Source: Alkalispirillum mobile
GTDB taxonomy: Bacteria > Pseudomonadota > Gammaproteobacteria > Nitrococcales > Halorhodospiraceae
Direction of reading: 5' to 3'
DNA length: 64,000 nucleotides
Assembly (NCBI RefSeq): GCF_003664325.1
Contig: NZ_RCDA01000001.1
Location: forward strand, 992,001 to 1,056,000
A model generated the notes under the pieces. It had not been told where the DNA came from, searched no databases, and saw only the letters and a program-made list of their open reading frames with translations. Position numbers and translations under genes: made by a program. The first letter of the stretch is position 1; each line of letters opens with the position of its first letter. Positions 36,536-48,144 of the stretch are shown here, piece after piece.

Positions 36536-39440
36536 CCTCAGCACGCTCTTTTTCAGCGCGGCGGCCTACCTGCTGTTGCTGTTCGTGATCGCCTACGGCA
36601 CGGAGCGCGGCTGGCTGCCGCGTGCCGTGGCGCACCACCCGGTGTTCTACGTGCTCGCACTGGGGGTTTACGCCACCACCTGGAGCTTTTACGGCAGCGT
36701 GGGCTTCGCCGAGCGCTACGGCATCGCCTACCTGCCCATCTACCTGGGCGCCACCATCGCGTTCCTGCTCACGCCGGTTCTGCTGATGCCGCTGCTGCGC
36801 CTGGCGCGTGACCAGCAGCTGACCTCGCTCTCGGACGTGTTCGCCTTCCGCTACCACAGCCAGGCGGCCGGGGTGCTGGTCACGCTGGTGATGCTGACCG
36901 GCATCCTGCCCTACATCGCCCTGCAGATCCGGGCGGTGGCCGAGTCCAGCCAGTGGTTGGCGGGGGGCGAGACAACGGTGCACTTCCTGGCGGTGGTGTT
37001 CTGCATCACCGTGGCGGTGTTCGCCATCATCTTCGGCGCCCGCCACGTCACCCCGCGGGAAAAGCACACCGGCCTGGTGGTGGCCATCGCTTTCGAGTCG
37101 CTGGTCAAACTGGCCGCCCTGCTGGTGATCGCCTGGGTGGCCATGAGCCTGGCCTTCGACGGCCCCATCGGCCTGAACCGCTGGCTGGCGGACAACCCGG
37201 AACGACTGGAGGCCTTCTACCAGCCGGCGCTGGACGGCCCCTGGATGAGCCTGCTGTTCCTGGCCTTCGCCGCGGCCTTCCTGCTGCCGCGCCAGTTCCA
37301 CATGATCTTCACCGAGAACCTCAAGCCGGGCAGCCTGCTCAAGGCCAGCTGGGGGTTCCCGGCCTACCTGCTGGCCCTGTCCATCTGCATCCCCCCGATC
37401 CTCTGGGCCGGCCAGGTGCTGCAGCCGGGGACGGGCCCCGAGTACTACGTGCTGGGCATCGCCGTGCTCAGCGACTCGCCGCTGCTGGTGATCATTACCT
37501 ACCTGGGCGGCATCTCGGCGGCCAGCGCCATGATCATTATCTCCACCCTGGCGCTCGCCTCGATGACGCTGAACCACCTGGTGCTGCCGCTGACCCGGGC
37601 TCGCCCGCGCCAGGACCTGGACCTGTACGCCACCCTGCGCTGGACCCGGCGGGCGCTAATCGCGCTGATGATCGCCGCCGGTTACTACTTCTTCCTGATG
37701 CTCGACCCGGGCGAGGGGCTGGTGGACTGGGGCCTGATCTCCTTTCTGGCCATGGCGCAGTTCATCCCGGGGGTGGTGGGCGTGCTCTGGTGGGCCCGGG
37801 CCAATGTCTGGGGGTTCATCGCCGGACTGCTCGGCGGCACGCTGGTCTGGCTGGACGCGCTGTTTCTGCCGGCGCTGGTGGGCACCGAGCCCTTCTTTTT
37901 GCTCGGCTTCCCCACGGCGCCGGAGTCACCGACCGACATCTACGGGCTGGCCACCTTCTGGTCGCTGTCGTTCAACGCCCTGCTGTTCGCCGCCGTCTCC
38001 ACCCTTACCCCACAGACCGGGCCGGAGCGCCAGGCTGCGGAGGCCTGCCGCGACCTGGGCCACCCGATGACCTTCGGCACCCTGGTGGCCGACTCGCCGG
38101 CGCAGTTCGTGGTGCAGCTGGCCCCGGTCACCGGCGACGAGGCCGCCCGCGCCGAGGTGGGCAAGGCGCTGAACGACCTGGGACTGGACTGGACCGAGAA
38201 CCGCCCGGACCGACTCAAGCACCTGCGCGATCAGATCGAGCGCAACCTCTCCGGCATGATGGGCCCGGTGCTGGCGCGCATGATCGTGGACGAGCGCCTG
38301 GAGCTGGACCACTCCGTCAGCCCCGCCCATACCCAGAACATCCGCCAGATCGAGGAGCGGCTGGAGTCCTCCAGCAGCCGCTTCCGCGGGCTGACCGCGG
38401 AGCTGGACCGGTTGCGCCGCTACCACCGGCAGATCCTCGAGGACCTGCCCCTGGGGGTAATCACGGTGACGGCCAACCAGCGCATCGTCCGCTGGAACAC
38501 CGCCATGCAACAACTCACCGGCATCCCCGCCGCCGACGCCCTGGGCAACCGGCTGGAGGACCTGCCGGAGCCCTGGGGTCGGCTGCTGGGCCGCTTCATC
38601 GCCTTCGGTCAGCCCCACGCCCACGACCAGGCGCAGGTGCCCGGCGACGGTACCCGCTGGCTGAGCCTGCACCGGACCCGCATCGGCGAGCCCGGCAAGG
38701 GCCGCACCAACGACAGCCTGATGCTGGTGGAGGACGTGACCGAGCTGCGGGTGCTGGAGCGGGAGCTGGCCCACAGTGAGCGGCTGGCCTCCATCGGCCG
38801 GCTGGCAGCCGGCGTGGCCCACGAGATAGGCAACCCGGTGACCGGCGTCGCCTCGCTGGCGCAGAACCTGCGCGAGGAGGACGACCCGGCGCTGGTGCGC
38901 GAGAGCGTGGAGCAGATCCTGGAGCAGACCCGCCGGATCAGTAACATCGTGCACACCCTGGTGAGCTATGCTCACGCCGGCGGCACCGAGGAGGCCCCGC
39001 CCGACCCGGTGAGCCTGCGCGAGGCCGCCGACGAAGCCCGCCAGGTGATGGTACTGAGCCGGCGCGGCAAGGAGATGGAATTCGACAACCGCATCCCCGA
39101 GCACCTGGAGGTACTGGGGGACGGCCAGCGGCTGGTGCAGGTGTTCGTCAACCTCTTCTCCAACGCCGCCGACGCCTGCGAACAGCAGGGCCGGCTGGTG
39201 CTCACCGCTCGCGAGCGCGGCGACCGGATCATCGTGCGGGTGGCGGACAACGGGCCGGGCATCCCCGCCTCGGCCCTGAAGAAGGTGCTGGACCCCTTCT
39301 ACACCACCAAGCCGGCGGGCCAGGGCACGGGCCTCGGCCTGCCGCTGGTCTACAACATCATCACGGATCACGGCGGCACCCTGGACATCGAGTCCGATGT
39401 GGGCGGGACCACCGTCACCCTGGAGTTCCCGTCGCCGTAG
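36525..39440 (+). CDS. cbrA: Symporter-fused sensor histidine kinase (CbrA-like)
   Basis: This 971-residue kinase joins a sodium:solute-symporter domain of about 13 membrane helices (about 5-480) to a PAS domain (about 635-750), a HisKA domain with the phospho-acceptor His766 in GVAHEIGNP, and an ATPase domain (NLFSNAADA, DNGPGIP, GTGLGLPL). CbrA of pseudomonads has this order and, with the sigma-54 activator CbrB, governs carbon source use; the domain can sense or carry a substrate such as histidine. The response regulator 40 bases downstream is the cognate partner. Its start overlaps the small membrane protein. The ligand here is not determinable from sequence. Confidence 0.88.
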   Translation: MDFNLSTLFFSAAAYLLLLFVIAYGTERGWLPRAVAHHPVFYVLALGVYATTWSFYGSVGFAERYGIAYLPIYLGATIAFLLTPVLLMPLLRLARDQQLTSLSDVFAFRYHSQAAGVLVTLVMLTGILPYIALQIRAVAESSQWLAGGETTVHFLAVVFCITVAVFAIIFGARHVTPREKHTGLVVAIAFESLVKLAALLVIAWVAMSLAFDGPIGLNRWLADNPERLEAFYQPALDGPWMSLLFLAFAAAFLLPRQFHMIFTENLKPGSLLKASWGFPAYLLALSICIPPILWAGQVLQPGTGPEYYVLGIAVLSDSPLLVIITYLGGISAASAMIIISTLALASMTLNHLVLPLTRARPRQDLDLYATLRWTRRALIALMIAAGYYFFLMLDPGEGLVDWGLISFLAMAQFIPGVVGVLWWARANVWGFIAGLLGGTLVWLDALFLPALVGTEPFFLLGFPTAPESPTDIYGLATFWSLSFNALLFAAVSTLTPQTGPERQAAEACRDLGHPMTFGTLVADSPAQFVVQLAPVTGDEAARAEVGKALNDLGLDWTENRPDRLKHLRDQIERNLSGMMGPVLARMIVDERLELDHSVSPAHTQNIRQIEERLESSSSRFRGLTAELDRLRRYHRQILEDLPLGVITVTANQRIVRWNTAMQQLTGIPAADALGNRLEDLPEPWGRLLGRFIAFGQPHAHDQAQVPGDGTRWLSLHRTRIGEPGKGRTNDSLMLVEDVTELRVLERELAHSERLASIGRLAAGVAHEIGNPVTGVASLAQNLREEDDPALVRESVEQILEQTRRISNIVHTLVSYAHAGGTEEAPPDPVSLREAADEARQVMVLSRRGKEMEFDNRIPEHLEVLGDGQRLVQVFVNLFSNAADACEQQGRLVLTARERGDRIIVRVADNGPGIPASALKKVLDPFYTTKPAGQGTGLGLPLVYNIITDHGGTLDIESDVGGTTVTLEFPSP

Positions 39441-39480
39441 GGGCGATCAGCGACGCCCGGGACACAATGGAGGTAATCAG

Positions 39481-40842
<1,362 letters not shown>

Positions 40843-41179
40843 TGTTTTATAATGTTAGGGTTAGGAGATCGGCGGCACTGCGCCATTTCAAAACATGGCG
40901 TGGAAAGCGTTACCATAATGCCGCCAGCGGGCAGCAGGCCCGCACAGAGCAGAAAGAAGTACGGCTGAGCCCACGAGGGGCTGCGCGCTCGACGGTCACC
41001 CGGCCGCTCCGACAGACGAATTGGGCGGCATTGAGCCGGTCAATTGGTCAGTCCAAAAGGGGGCGTAATACCAGGGCGCCGCGCAGTGCTCGGCCATAAC
41101 CACGAATCAGGCTGTAAGCCGGTGTTTTTCGGCCCCGACGGGCCATCAGCAACAATTCAAAACTGGGAGGAGATCCAGT
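40843..41179. other. Regulatory gap upstream of acs
   Basis: The 337 bases between the CbrB-like gene and acs contain no gene. A GCGGGC-AGCAG-GCCCGC hairpin lies at 40927-40943 without a T run. A possible sigma-70 promoter (TTGGTC at 41044, 16-base spacer, TAATAC at 41066) lies about 110 bases before acs. I found neither a good RpoN site nor the 17-base motif seen elsewhere. Confidence 0.45.
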
Positions 41180-43117
41180 ATGTCCAACGCGAAGGTCTAC
41201 CCCGTACCCGACGATATCCGCAAGAACGCGCACATCACCAAAGAGACCTACCAGGAGATGTACCAGCGTTCCCTGGACGACCCGGAGGGTTTCTGGGGTG
41301 AGCAGGCCGAGAAGTTCCTCGACTGGTTCAGCAAGTGGGACAAGGTTTACCACTCCGACCTGAAGAACGGCGACATCCGCTTCTTCGAGGGCGGCAAGAT
41401 GAACGTCGCGCACAACTGCCTGGACCGCCACCTGGAGAAGCGCGGCGACCAGACCGCCATCATCTGGGAAGGCGACGACCCCAACAACTCCGAGCACATC
41501 ACCTACAAGGACCTGCACGAGCGGGTCTGCCGCCTGGCCAACGCCATGAAGGCCCGCGGCGTCAAGAAGGGTGACCGCGTCTGCATCTACCTCCCGATGA
41601 TCCCCGAGGCGGCCGTGGCCATGCTGGCCTGCGCCCGCATCGGCGCCATCCACTCCATCGTGTTCGGCGGCTTCTCCCCGGACGCGCTGAAGGACCGCAT
41701 CCAGAACGCCGACTGCGAGACCGTCATCACCGCCGACGAGGGCGTGCGCGGCGGCCGCAACGTGGCCCTGAAGTCCAACGCCGACAAGGCCCTGGAGAGC
41801 TGCCCCGACGTCAAGAACGTCTTCGTGGTCAAGCGCACCGGCGGCGACATCGACTGGAAGGACGGCCGCGACATCTGGTACCACGAGGCCGTGGCCGACG
41901 TCTCCGCCGACTGCCCCGCCGAGCAGATGGACTCGGAGGATCCGCTGTTCATCCTCTACACCTCCGGCTCCACCGGTAAGCCCAAGGGCGTGCAGCACTG
42001 CTCCGCCGGCTACCTGCTGGGCGCGGCCATGACCCACAAGTACGTCTTCGACTACCAGGAAGGCGAGGTCTACTGGTGCACCGCCGACGTGGGCTGGGTC
42101 ACCGGCCACAGCTACATCGTCTACGGCCCGCTGGCCAACGGCGCCACCACCCTGATGTTCGAGGGCGTGCCCACCTACCCGGACGCCTCCCGCTGCTGGG
42201 ACGTGGTGGACAAGCACAACGTCTCCATCTTCTACACCGCCCCCACCGCGCTCCGCGCACTGATGGGCCAGGGCGACGAGTACGTCACCAAGACCAGCCG
42301 CAAGAGCCTGCGCATCCTGGGCACGGTCGGTGAGCCCATCAACCCGGAGGCCTGGGAGTGGTACTACAAGGTGGTCGGCGACAGCCGCTGCCCGATCGTG
42401 GACACCTGGTGGCAGACCGAGACCGGCTCCATCCTGATCGCGCCGCTGCCAGGCGCGACCGACCTGAAGCCGGGTTCCGCCACCCTGCCCTTCTTCGGCG
42501 TGGAGCCGGCCCTGGTGGACGCCGAGGGCAAGGAGCTGGAAGGCGCCTGCGACGGCAACCTGGTCATCAAGCGCGCCTGGCCGAGCATGATGCGTACGGT
42601 CTACGGTGACCACAAGCGCTTCATGGAGACCTACCTGTCGGCCTACCCGGGCATGTACTTCACCGGTGACGGCGCCCGTCGGGACGAGGACGGCTACTAC
42701 TGGATCACCGGCCGTGTGGACGACGTCATCAACGTCTCCGGTCACCGCATGGGCACCGCCGAGGTGGAGAGCGCCCTGGTGCTGCACGACTCGGTGGCCG
42801 AGGCCGCGGTGGTCGGCTATCCGCACGACATCAAGGGGCAGGGCATCTACGCCTACGTCACCCTGATGGCCGGCGTGGAACCCACCGACGAGCTCAAGAA
42901 GGAGCTGGTGAAGCTGGTCTCCAACGAGATCGGCCCGATCGCCAAGCCCGACGTCATCCAGTGGGCCCCGGGCCTGCCCAAGACCCGCTCCGGCAAGATC
43001 ATGCGCCGCATCCTGCGCAAGGTCGCCGCCAACGAGCTGGACAGCCTGGGCGACACCAGCACCCTGGCCGACCCGACCGTGGTCGACAACCTGATCGAGG
43101 ATCGGGAAACCAAGTAA
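41180..43117 (+). CDS. acs: Acetyl-CoA synthetase
   Basis: Acs converts acetate, ATP and CoA to acetyl-CoA by way of acetyl-AMP, letting the cell scavenge acetate. The 645-residue protein has the usual length and motifs: [12 protein letters not shown] (ATP/AMP loop), [28 protein letters not shown] and the C-terminal [11 protein letters not shown], whose lysine is the regulatory acetylation site. The ribosome site is GGGAGGAG. It is preceded by the CbrA/B-like pair and followed by a strong terminator. A symporter and a symporter-kinase operon lie nearby, as in acetate-switch regions of other gammaproteobacteria. Confidence 0.97.
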   Translation: MSNAKVYPVPDDIRKNAHITKETYQEMYQRSLDDPEGFWGEQAEKFLDWFSKWDKVYHSDLKNGDIRFFEGGKMNVAHNCLDRHLEKRGDQTAIIWEGDDPNNSEHITYKDLHERVCRLANAMKARGVKKGDRVCIYLPMIPEAAVAMLACARIGAIHSIVFGGFSPDALKDRIQNADCETVITADEGVRGGRNVALKSNADKALESCPDVKNVFVVKRTGGDIDWKDGRDIWYHEAVADVSADCPAEQMDSEDPLFILYTSGSTGKPKGVQHCSAGYLLGAAMTHKYVFDYQEGEVYWCTADVGWVTGHSYIVYGPLANGATTLMFEGVPTYPDASRCWDVVDKHNVSIFYTAPTALRALMGQGDEYVTKTSRKSLRILGTVGEPINPEAWEWYYKVVGDSRCPIVDTWWQTETGSILIAPLPGATDLKPGSATLPFFGVEPALVDAEGKELEGACDGNLVIKRAWPSMMRTVYGDHKRFMETYLSAYPGMYFTGDGARRDEDGYYWITGRVDDVINVSGHRMGTAEVESALVLHDSVAEAAVVGYPHDIKGQGIYAYVTLMAGVEPTDELKKELVKLVSNEIGPIAKPDVIQWAPGLPKTRSGKIMRRILRKVAANELDSLGDTSTLADPTVVDNLIEDRETK

Positions 43118-43150
43118 GCCTGCGCCCCTCAGGGGCCAGCTTACTGGCAG

Positions 43151-43183
43151 AACCGGCCGCCCCCAGGGGCGGCCGGTTTTTTT
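43151..43183 (+). terminator. Rho-independent terminator after acs
   Basis: AACCGGCCGCCCC and GGGGCGGCCGGTT form a 13-base stem with a very tight loop, running into a seven-T tract. It is 33 bases downstream of the acs stop and separates acs from the convergent TPR gene. Confidence 0.95.
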
Positions 43184-43236
43184 GTGCCCGCATCAGCAGC
43201 GCCGTCCGGGCGGAGCGGGCACCGGGGTACCACCCG

Positions 43237-43818
43237 TCACTGGCGCCAGGGGCGTTGTGCGCCGTCCTCCTCGGGCTGCAGGAGCTGGCGCTCCTCCTCC
43301 GGCAACTCGAACTGGTGGCGCAGGTAGTCGGCCCGGTCGGCGATGGTGGGGGGCGGGTCCGCCTGCAGGCGGATGAAGCGGGTGAACCAGCCGGGGCCAT
43401 CGGCAAGGTCCGGGTTCATGACCAGGGCGCGCTCGTAGTCGTGCAAAGCGGCCAGGTGCTCGCCCATGCGATCGTGAAGGATACCCCGGTTGGCGTAGTT
43501 ACCGGCGAAGTCCGGCTCCCGCTCGATGGCCTGGTTGAGCTTGGCCAGCGCCTGTTCGTGCTCCCCCTGCTCCAACAGCGCCAGGGCCAGGCCGCGCAGG
43601 GCGTGCACGTGCCCGGACTCGGCGTCCAGCGCCTCGCGGTAGCGCTGCTCGGCCCGCTCCAGGTGGCCGTCGGAGAAGGCCCGGTCCCCGGCGAGCGCGG
43701 CGTTATCCCCCGGCCCACGCTGGCTGAGCACGCCGTCGTAGACCGTCCAGCCAACCCACAGCAGGGCCAGCAGCACCGCTGTCCACTTGAAGAACCGGTA
43801 ATGACGCTCGTCGATCAC
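43237..43818 (-). CDS. Membrane-anchored TPR protein
   Basis: This 193-residue protein has one N-terminal membrane helix (about 12-30, WTAVLLALLWVGWTVYDGVL). About three tetratricopeptide repeats follow (about 42-145; AEQRYREALDAESGHVHAL, ALAKLNQAIEREPDFAGNY, ALHDYERALVMNPD). TPR domains mediate protein contacts. It follows the sodium:solute symporter by 10 bases in the same direction and may be its operon partner, perhaps assisting assembly or linking it to other proteins. The specific role is not known. Confidence 0.85.
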   Translation of the reverse strand: MIDERHYRFFKWTAVLLALLWVGWTVYDGVLSQRGPGDNAALAGDRAFSDGHLERAEQRYREALDAESGHVHALRGLALALLEQGEHEQALAKLNQAIEREPDFAGNYANRGILHDRMGEHLAALHDYERALVMNPDLADGPGWFTRFIRLQADPPPTIADRADYLRHQFELPEEERQLLQPEEDGAQRPWRQ

Positions 43819-43828
43819 GGGGCAGCCC

Positions 43829-45934
43829 TCAGGACGGGCGGTGGACGTCCAGGCGGATGTCCTCGTCCTCTTCCTCGGCCAGCACCTCCACCTCCTTGCG
43901 CGGGACGGTGCTCAGTTCCATCCGGTAGGCCAGGAAGTAGAGCAGCAGACAGCCGGCCGCCCAGAAGAGGAGCTGCCAGACCCAGATGGAGGGCAGCCCG
44001 AACACCGGCGACTGGGGATAACCGAACAGTGTGTTGCCGATGATCGTGCCCGGCCCCACCGCGAAGAAGAACCAGCCGATGGTCAGGATCCAGGCCACCG
44101 GAACCAGATGGCGCTTTTCCGCCGGCAGGCCCGCGTGCTCCTGCAGGAACTGGTGGTAGACCATGCGGTGCTCGGTCTCGGCGCGGTTCTGGGTCAATGC
44201 CGAGACGATGATCGCGGTGCCCAGGTTGAAAAGGATCCCCCAGCCGGCGGAGTGCAGCGTCCAGGGCCAGCGCCCCCAGAGATCCATCCCCAGGGCGCCC
44301 AGCAACTGCACCCCTATGTTCTCGGTGAGCGTGACCACCACCAGACCGACGATCAGACCGGCCACCACCCCCTGCCGGGTCAGCCAGGGCCAGAAACACA
44401 ACCCGATCAGTGCCGGCCACATCTGGAAGCCGTAGGCCACCGCCAGCCCACCCAGCAGCACCAGGGCATCCGTGGCCAGGGTGGCGGTGAGCAGGGCCGC
44501 GGCGACGATCAGCAGCACGAAGACCCGCCCCCAGAACTTCTGCGTAGCGTGGTCCGCCTCCGGCATCAGGTAGCGGCGCAGGATATCTCGGGTGATCATC
44601 CCCCCGGAGGTGGACATGTAGGCCGCGCCGGTGGACTGCATAGCGGCCAGGGCGCAGACCGCCAGAAGTCCCACCAGCCAGGGCGCCCCCACCTCGAGCA
44701 GGCTGATCATCTGGGGGACCAGCGCGGGGTCACCGCCACCGTGATCCCTCAGGTCCACCCAACCGTGGTCGCCGGCCAGATCCACCGTCTCCCCCGGGCC
44801 GGTGGCCTGCAGCGCCGCCAGCCCCGATTCGATGCGCGCCTCCACCGCCTCGCGGGAGAGTTCCGGCTCGGCGGTGGCGATCAGCCCCCGCTGCAGCACC
44901 ACCCGGTCGCGGCTGTCGAACAGGTCCGGGTTGTCAGCGGTAAACCCCAGGTTCGCCCCCAGCATGTGCCCGCCCATGCCCTGGAAGGCGGTAAAGGTAA
45001 ACAGGATCAGCCCGATGCCCACCGCGGAGGCCCACACCTGCTGCGGAGCGAAGGGACGCGGGTTGGCGTTGGAGAAGGCCCACATGGTGAAGGCGGGGCT
45101 GGACTGGATGCCCATCAGCGCGAACATGTAGGTGAGGATCATCAGCCCGGTCCAGGCGCCGCCGCTGGCCGAGGGCCCGTCACTGACGAACTGGATCACC
45201 CCGGGCACCGCCACGTAACCGCTCAACCCGGCCGGGGTGACGTACTCGCCCCGTTCCACGGACTGCTCGCTGAGCCGGGCGATCCCCTCCATGAACACAC
45301 CCCAACTGCCGATGAAGTAGATGGCCACCCCGCCAACGATGACGATGCCCCCGGCCAACAGCACCGCCTGCAGCGCATCCACGTAGGCCACCGCCCGCAG
45401 CCCGCCGGAGGCCACGTAGAAGACGATGATGGCCGAGAGCAGCCACATGCCCACTTCCACGCCCAGCATGCCGTCGGTGAGCACGTTGAACAGGAAGCCG
45501 GAGGCGCGCAGCTGCACCCCCAGGTAGGGGATGGCGAAGATCAACGCCACCAGCACGATGAGGATGCGCAGGGTGTCGGACTTGTAATAGGTGGCGAACA
45601 TCTCGCCGGGGGTCACGAAGCCCCAGCGCTTGCCAATCATCCACTGCCGTTTCAGGAACAGCAGCCCGGTGAAGGGGATGGTAATGGCGTAAAAGGAGGC
45701 GTAGGCGTATTGCAGCCCGTCCTGGTAGATCAGCCCGGGATGGCCGATGAAGGTCCAGCCGGAGAAGGAGGTGGCCGTGGCGGCCAGGATGAACACCCAC
45801 ATGGACACGCTGCGCCCGGCCACGAAGTAATCGGTAGCCGTGCGCGCCTCCATGGCGCCGCGGACGCCCCAGAACACGCAGTAACCCCAGTAGAGGGCCA
45901 CGAAGATGAACAGCCATACTGCCTTCGCCTCCAT
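43829..45934 (-). CDS. Sodium:solute symporter family transporter
   Basis: This 701-residue transporter of the SSF family has about 13 membrane helices. Recognisable family segments are DYFVAGRSVSMWVFILAATA, TSFSGWTFIGHPGLIYQDG, QLRASGFLFNVLTDG and the core helix AMQSTGAAYMSTSGGMITRD. An insertion of about 80 residues near 330-410, acidic and non-hydrophobic, lengthens it over typical 500-600 residue members. Substrate is not readable; acetate or another monocarboxylate is plausible because acs and a symporter-kinase operon adjoin, and this gene is divergent from the cNMP/CBS protein often found beside acetate permeases. A TPR gene follows. The ribosome site is GGGGGGAG. Confidence 0.85.
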   Translation of the reverse strand: MEAKAVWLFIFVALYWGYCVFWGVRGAMEARTATDYFVAGRSVSMWVFILAATATSFSGWTFIGHPGLIYQDGLQYAYASFYAITIPFTGLLFLKRQWMIGKRWGFVTPGEMFATYYKSDTLRILIVLVALIFAIPYLGVQLRASGFLFNVLTDGMLGVEVGMWLLSAIIVFYVASGGLRAVAYVDALQAVLLAGGIVIVGGVAIYFIGSWGVFMEGIARLSEQSVERGEYVTPAGLSGYVAVPGVIQFVSDGPSASGGAWTGLMILTYMFALMGIQSSPAFTMWAFSNANPRPFAPQQVWASAVGIGLILFTFTAFQGMGGHMLGANLGFTADNPDLFDSRDRVVLQRGLIATAEPELSREAVEARIESGLAALQATGPGETVDLAGDHGWVDLRDHGGGDPALVPQMISLLEVGAPWLVGLLAVCALAAMQSTGAAYMSTSGGMITRDILRRYLMPEADHATQKFWGRVFVLLIVAAALLTATLATDALVLLGGLAVAYGFQMWPALIGLCFWPWLTRQGVVAGLIVGLVVVTLTENIGVQLLGALGMDLWGRWPWTLHSAGWGILFNLGTAIIVSALTQNRAETEHRMVYHQFLQEHAGLPAEKRHLVPVAWILTIGWFFFAVGPGTIIGNTLFGYPQSPVFGLPSIWVWQLLFWAAGCLLLYFLAYRMELSTVPRKEVEVLAEEEDEDIRLDVHRPS

Positions 45935-46266
45935 CTACGGGTGCTCCCCCCACTGGCGCTGTCCGGCTCCCTCTGCCTGCATGCTCCGCTTCATCTGTGG
46001 GCACGGGCCGCCGGACATCCGGCAGTACCCGCAAAAAGTGGCTACCCTTTAGGGGAGCGAGAATCATGCCACCGGCCGTGCGGGATTGATCCCTTTCACT
46101 TTCAGCTTGTTAGCGCCGCCTGGCTGCCCATCCACCGGCCTCCCGTTGGCGCAAGTGCTACCTTGGGTAACGATGCCTTGTGTACCCGCGTAACGCGGCG
46201 TGCTTTGGACAAAACCGGGCGAGAATGCGATATTTTCCAAACGGCTCAACCAACGCGGAGACCAGC
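45935..46266. promoter_or_regulatory. Divergent control region between symporter and cNMP/CBS protein
   Basis: These 332 bases hold the promoters of two divergent genes. They contain the inverted repeat GCTACCC-TTTA-GGGGAGC (46041-46058, one mismatch) and the motif GTGCTACCTTGGGTAAC (46155-46171). A related half TACCCGCGTAAC follows about 15 bases later. This density of TACC-type sites suggests operator sites for a response regulator, but core promoter elements were not identified. Confidence 0.5.
46155..46171. promoter_or_regulatory. Conserved 17-base motif, second copy
   Basis: GTGCTACCTTGGGTAAC matches the copy at 36275-36291 at 15 of 17 bases. It stands about 95 bases before the cNMP/CBS/nucleotidyltransferase gene and about 220 bases before the divergent symporter gene. 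Confidence 0.55.
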
Positions 46267-48144
46267 ATGGCCGAGCGCGCCATCGAACCCACGCCGCCCG
46301 ACATCCACGAACTGGCCCGGAGCCGCCCGCTGCACCACATGGATCCGGCGGCGCTGTCCACGCTGATCCAGGGCGCCGAGATTCGCCGCGCCGAGCCCGG
46401 CGACACCCTGTTCCGCCTCGGTGACACCGACCCCAAGGCGCTGTTCGTGCTGTTGGAGGGGGCCGCCGACCTGGTCTACCCCAGCGGCGAGACCGCACTG
46501 CGGGAGGCCATCTGCCTGCTGGGCATCTCCAGCTACCTGGACAACCAGCCCTATTCCGCCACGGCCGTGGTAACACGGCCGGCACAGTTGGCGGTGGTCC
46601 CGTTCGAGCGCATCCACACCCTGAGTGCCAAGCATCCCGGCCTGCACGATGCGCTGGAGCAGGTCATCACCCAGCGCATCCGGGCACGCAGCTACGCCAA
46701 CCAGGCCCCCACCGGCGCACTGGCACGCCCGGCCCGCACGGCCATGAACAGCCCCCTGGCCACCTGCCGGGGCAGCGACACCCTGATGGCCGTGCACAGC
46801 GAAATGCAGGCCCGCTGCATCGGCTCCATGGGCGTCATGGACGACCAGGGCGGGTTGCTCGGGCTGGTCACCGCGCCCGACATGGCCCACGCCGTGCTGG
46901 GCACCGGCTACCCGCCCTCGGCGCCGGTCAGTAGCATCACCCGGCCCACCATCCCGATCACCCCGGACACCCCGCTCTGGCGCGCCGAGGCCCTGCAGTC
47001 CGAGCTGCGCCAGAAGTACCTGGTGGTGATGGACGAAGGCAAACCGGCCGGCATGCTCTCGCAGACCAACATCCTGCGTGCGCTGCTGATGCAGGAGAGC
47101 ACGGCCCTGGAGTTGGCCTGGAATGCGGCCAACCTCAAGCAGCTGCAACGGCTCTACCGGGATATCGGCAAGGTGGTGCGCGATGCCTTCGAGAGCCACC
47201 GCGATGCCAGCCAGGCGGCCTGGGTGATCAGCGAGTTCCACCTGGCCCTGCAGCGCCGCTGCATCGACCTCACGCTGGAGGAGATCCAGCGCGAGGGCCA
47301 CGGCACCGCACCGCGCGCCTACGCCCTGGTCATCATGGGTTCCGGGGGCCGGCGGGAGATGCTGTTCGAGCCGGACCAGGACAACGGCATCATCATCGAT
47401 GATGCCCCGGGCCCCCTCTCCGACGAGGAGAAGCAGTGGTTCCAGACCTTCTGCGACCGGGTCAACGTCAATCTCGGCGAGGTGGGCTACGCGATCTGCC
47501 CCGGCGAGATCATGGCCCGCAACCCGGCCTACCAGAAGACCCTGTCCGAGTGGCAGGCCAGTTTCAGCCGGGCCGCCCAGTACCCGGGCAGCAAGGCGGC
47601 CCGCTGGTGCAATATCGTGCTGGACTTCGAGCTGCTGTACGGCGAGGACCGGCTGGTGGATGCGCTCTGGCGCCACGTGCTGGAGGCCCTGCCGGCCCAC
47701 CCCCGGGCGCTCCGGGCCCTGGCCATGGATGACGCCGAGGGGCGGCCACCGCTGGGGCTGTTCAACCGGCTGGTGACGCCCGACCGGGGCCCCAACCGCG
47801 GCAAGATCGACATCAAGCGCCAGGGGCTGCGGATTATCGCCAACTGCGCCCGGGTGCACGCGGTGGGCTCCGGCATCCAGGAGACCAATACCCGGGGCCG
47901 GGTACAAGCGCTGGTCCGTCAGGGCGTACTCAGCCCGGACGCCGCCGAGTCGGTCATTGCCGCCCACGAGGACCTGCTGGACCTGCTGCTGGCCCACCAG
48001 CTGTCCCAGTGCGAGGCCGGCACGCCATTGGACAAAGAGGTGGCCGTGGACGATCTGCATCCGCTGGCCCGACGGAGCCTCACCCTGACCATGCGGGTGG
48101 TCAAACGTTTTCAGGAGAACATGCACGCCCGGTTCGGGGCCTGA
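46267..48144 (+). CDS. cNMP-binding / CBS / DUF294 nucleotidyltransferase protein
   Basis: The 625-residue protein has a cyclic-nucleotide-binding fold (about 20-140), a pair of CBS domains (about 155-280) and a DUF294 nucleotidyltransferase domain (about 300-430). The last has GSGGRREMLFEPDQDNGIII at about 358-377 (catalytic acidic pair near Asp370 and Asp372). A DUF294 C-terminal helical domain follows. Such GlnD-like proteins sense nucleotides and may modify a partner; the target is unknown. They commonly sit beside acetate permease, acs and a small DnaQ-type exonuclease. The ATG at 46267 has GGAG six bases upstream, which selects it over an in-frame ATG at 46180. It is divergent from the symporter and precedes the receiver gene by 146 bases. 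Confidence 0.88.
   Translation: MAERAIEPTPPDIHELARSRPLHHMDPAALSTLIQGAEIRRAEPGDTLFRLGDTDPKALFVLLEGAADLVYPSGETALREAICLLGISSYLDNQPYSATAVVTRPAQLAVVPFERIHTLSAKHPGLHDALEQVITQRIRARSYANQAPTGALARPARTAMNSPLATCRGSDTLMAVHSEMQARCIGSMGVMDDQGGLLGLVTAPDMAHAVLGTGYPPSAPVSSITRPTIPITPDTPLWRAEALQSELRQKYLVVMDEGKPAGMLSQTNILRALLMQESTALELAWNAANLKQLQRLYRDIGKVVRDAFESHRDASQAAWVISEFHLALQRRCIDLTLEEIQREGHGTAPRAYALVIMGSGGRREMLFEPDQDNGIIIDDAPGPLSDEEKQWFQTFCDRVNVNLGEVGYAICPGEIMARNPAYQKTLSEWQASFSRAAQYPGSKAARWCNIVLDFELLYGEDRLVDALWRHVLEALPAHPRALRALAMDDAEGRPPLGLFNRLVTPDRGPNRGKIDIKRQGLRIIANCARVHAVGSGIQETNTRGRVQALVRQGVLSPDAAESVIAAHEDLLDLLLAHQLSQCEAGTPLDKEVAVDDLHPLARRSLTLTMRVVKRFQENMHARFGA

Noticed and set aside
40843-41179. RpoN (sigma-54) promoter before acs
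   Set aside because: No GG-N10-GC type site with flanking TGGCAC/TTGC consensus could be aligned, although a sigma-54 activator gene lies upstream.
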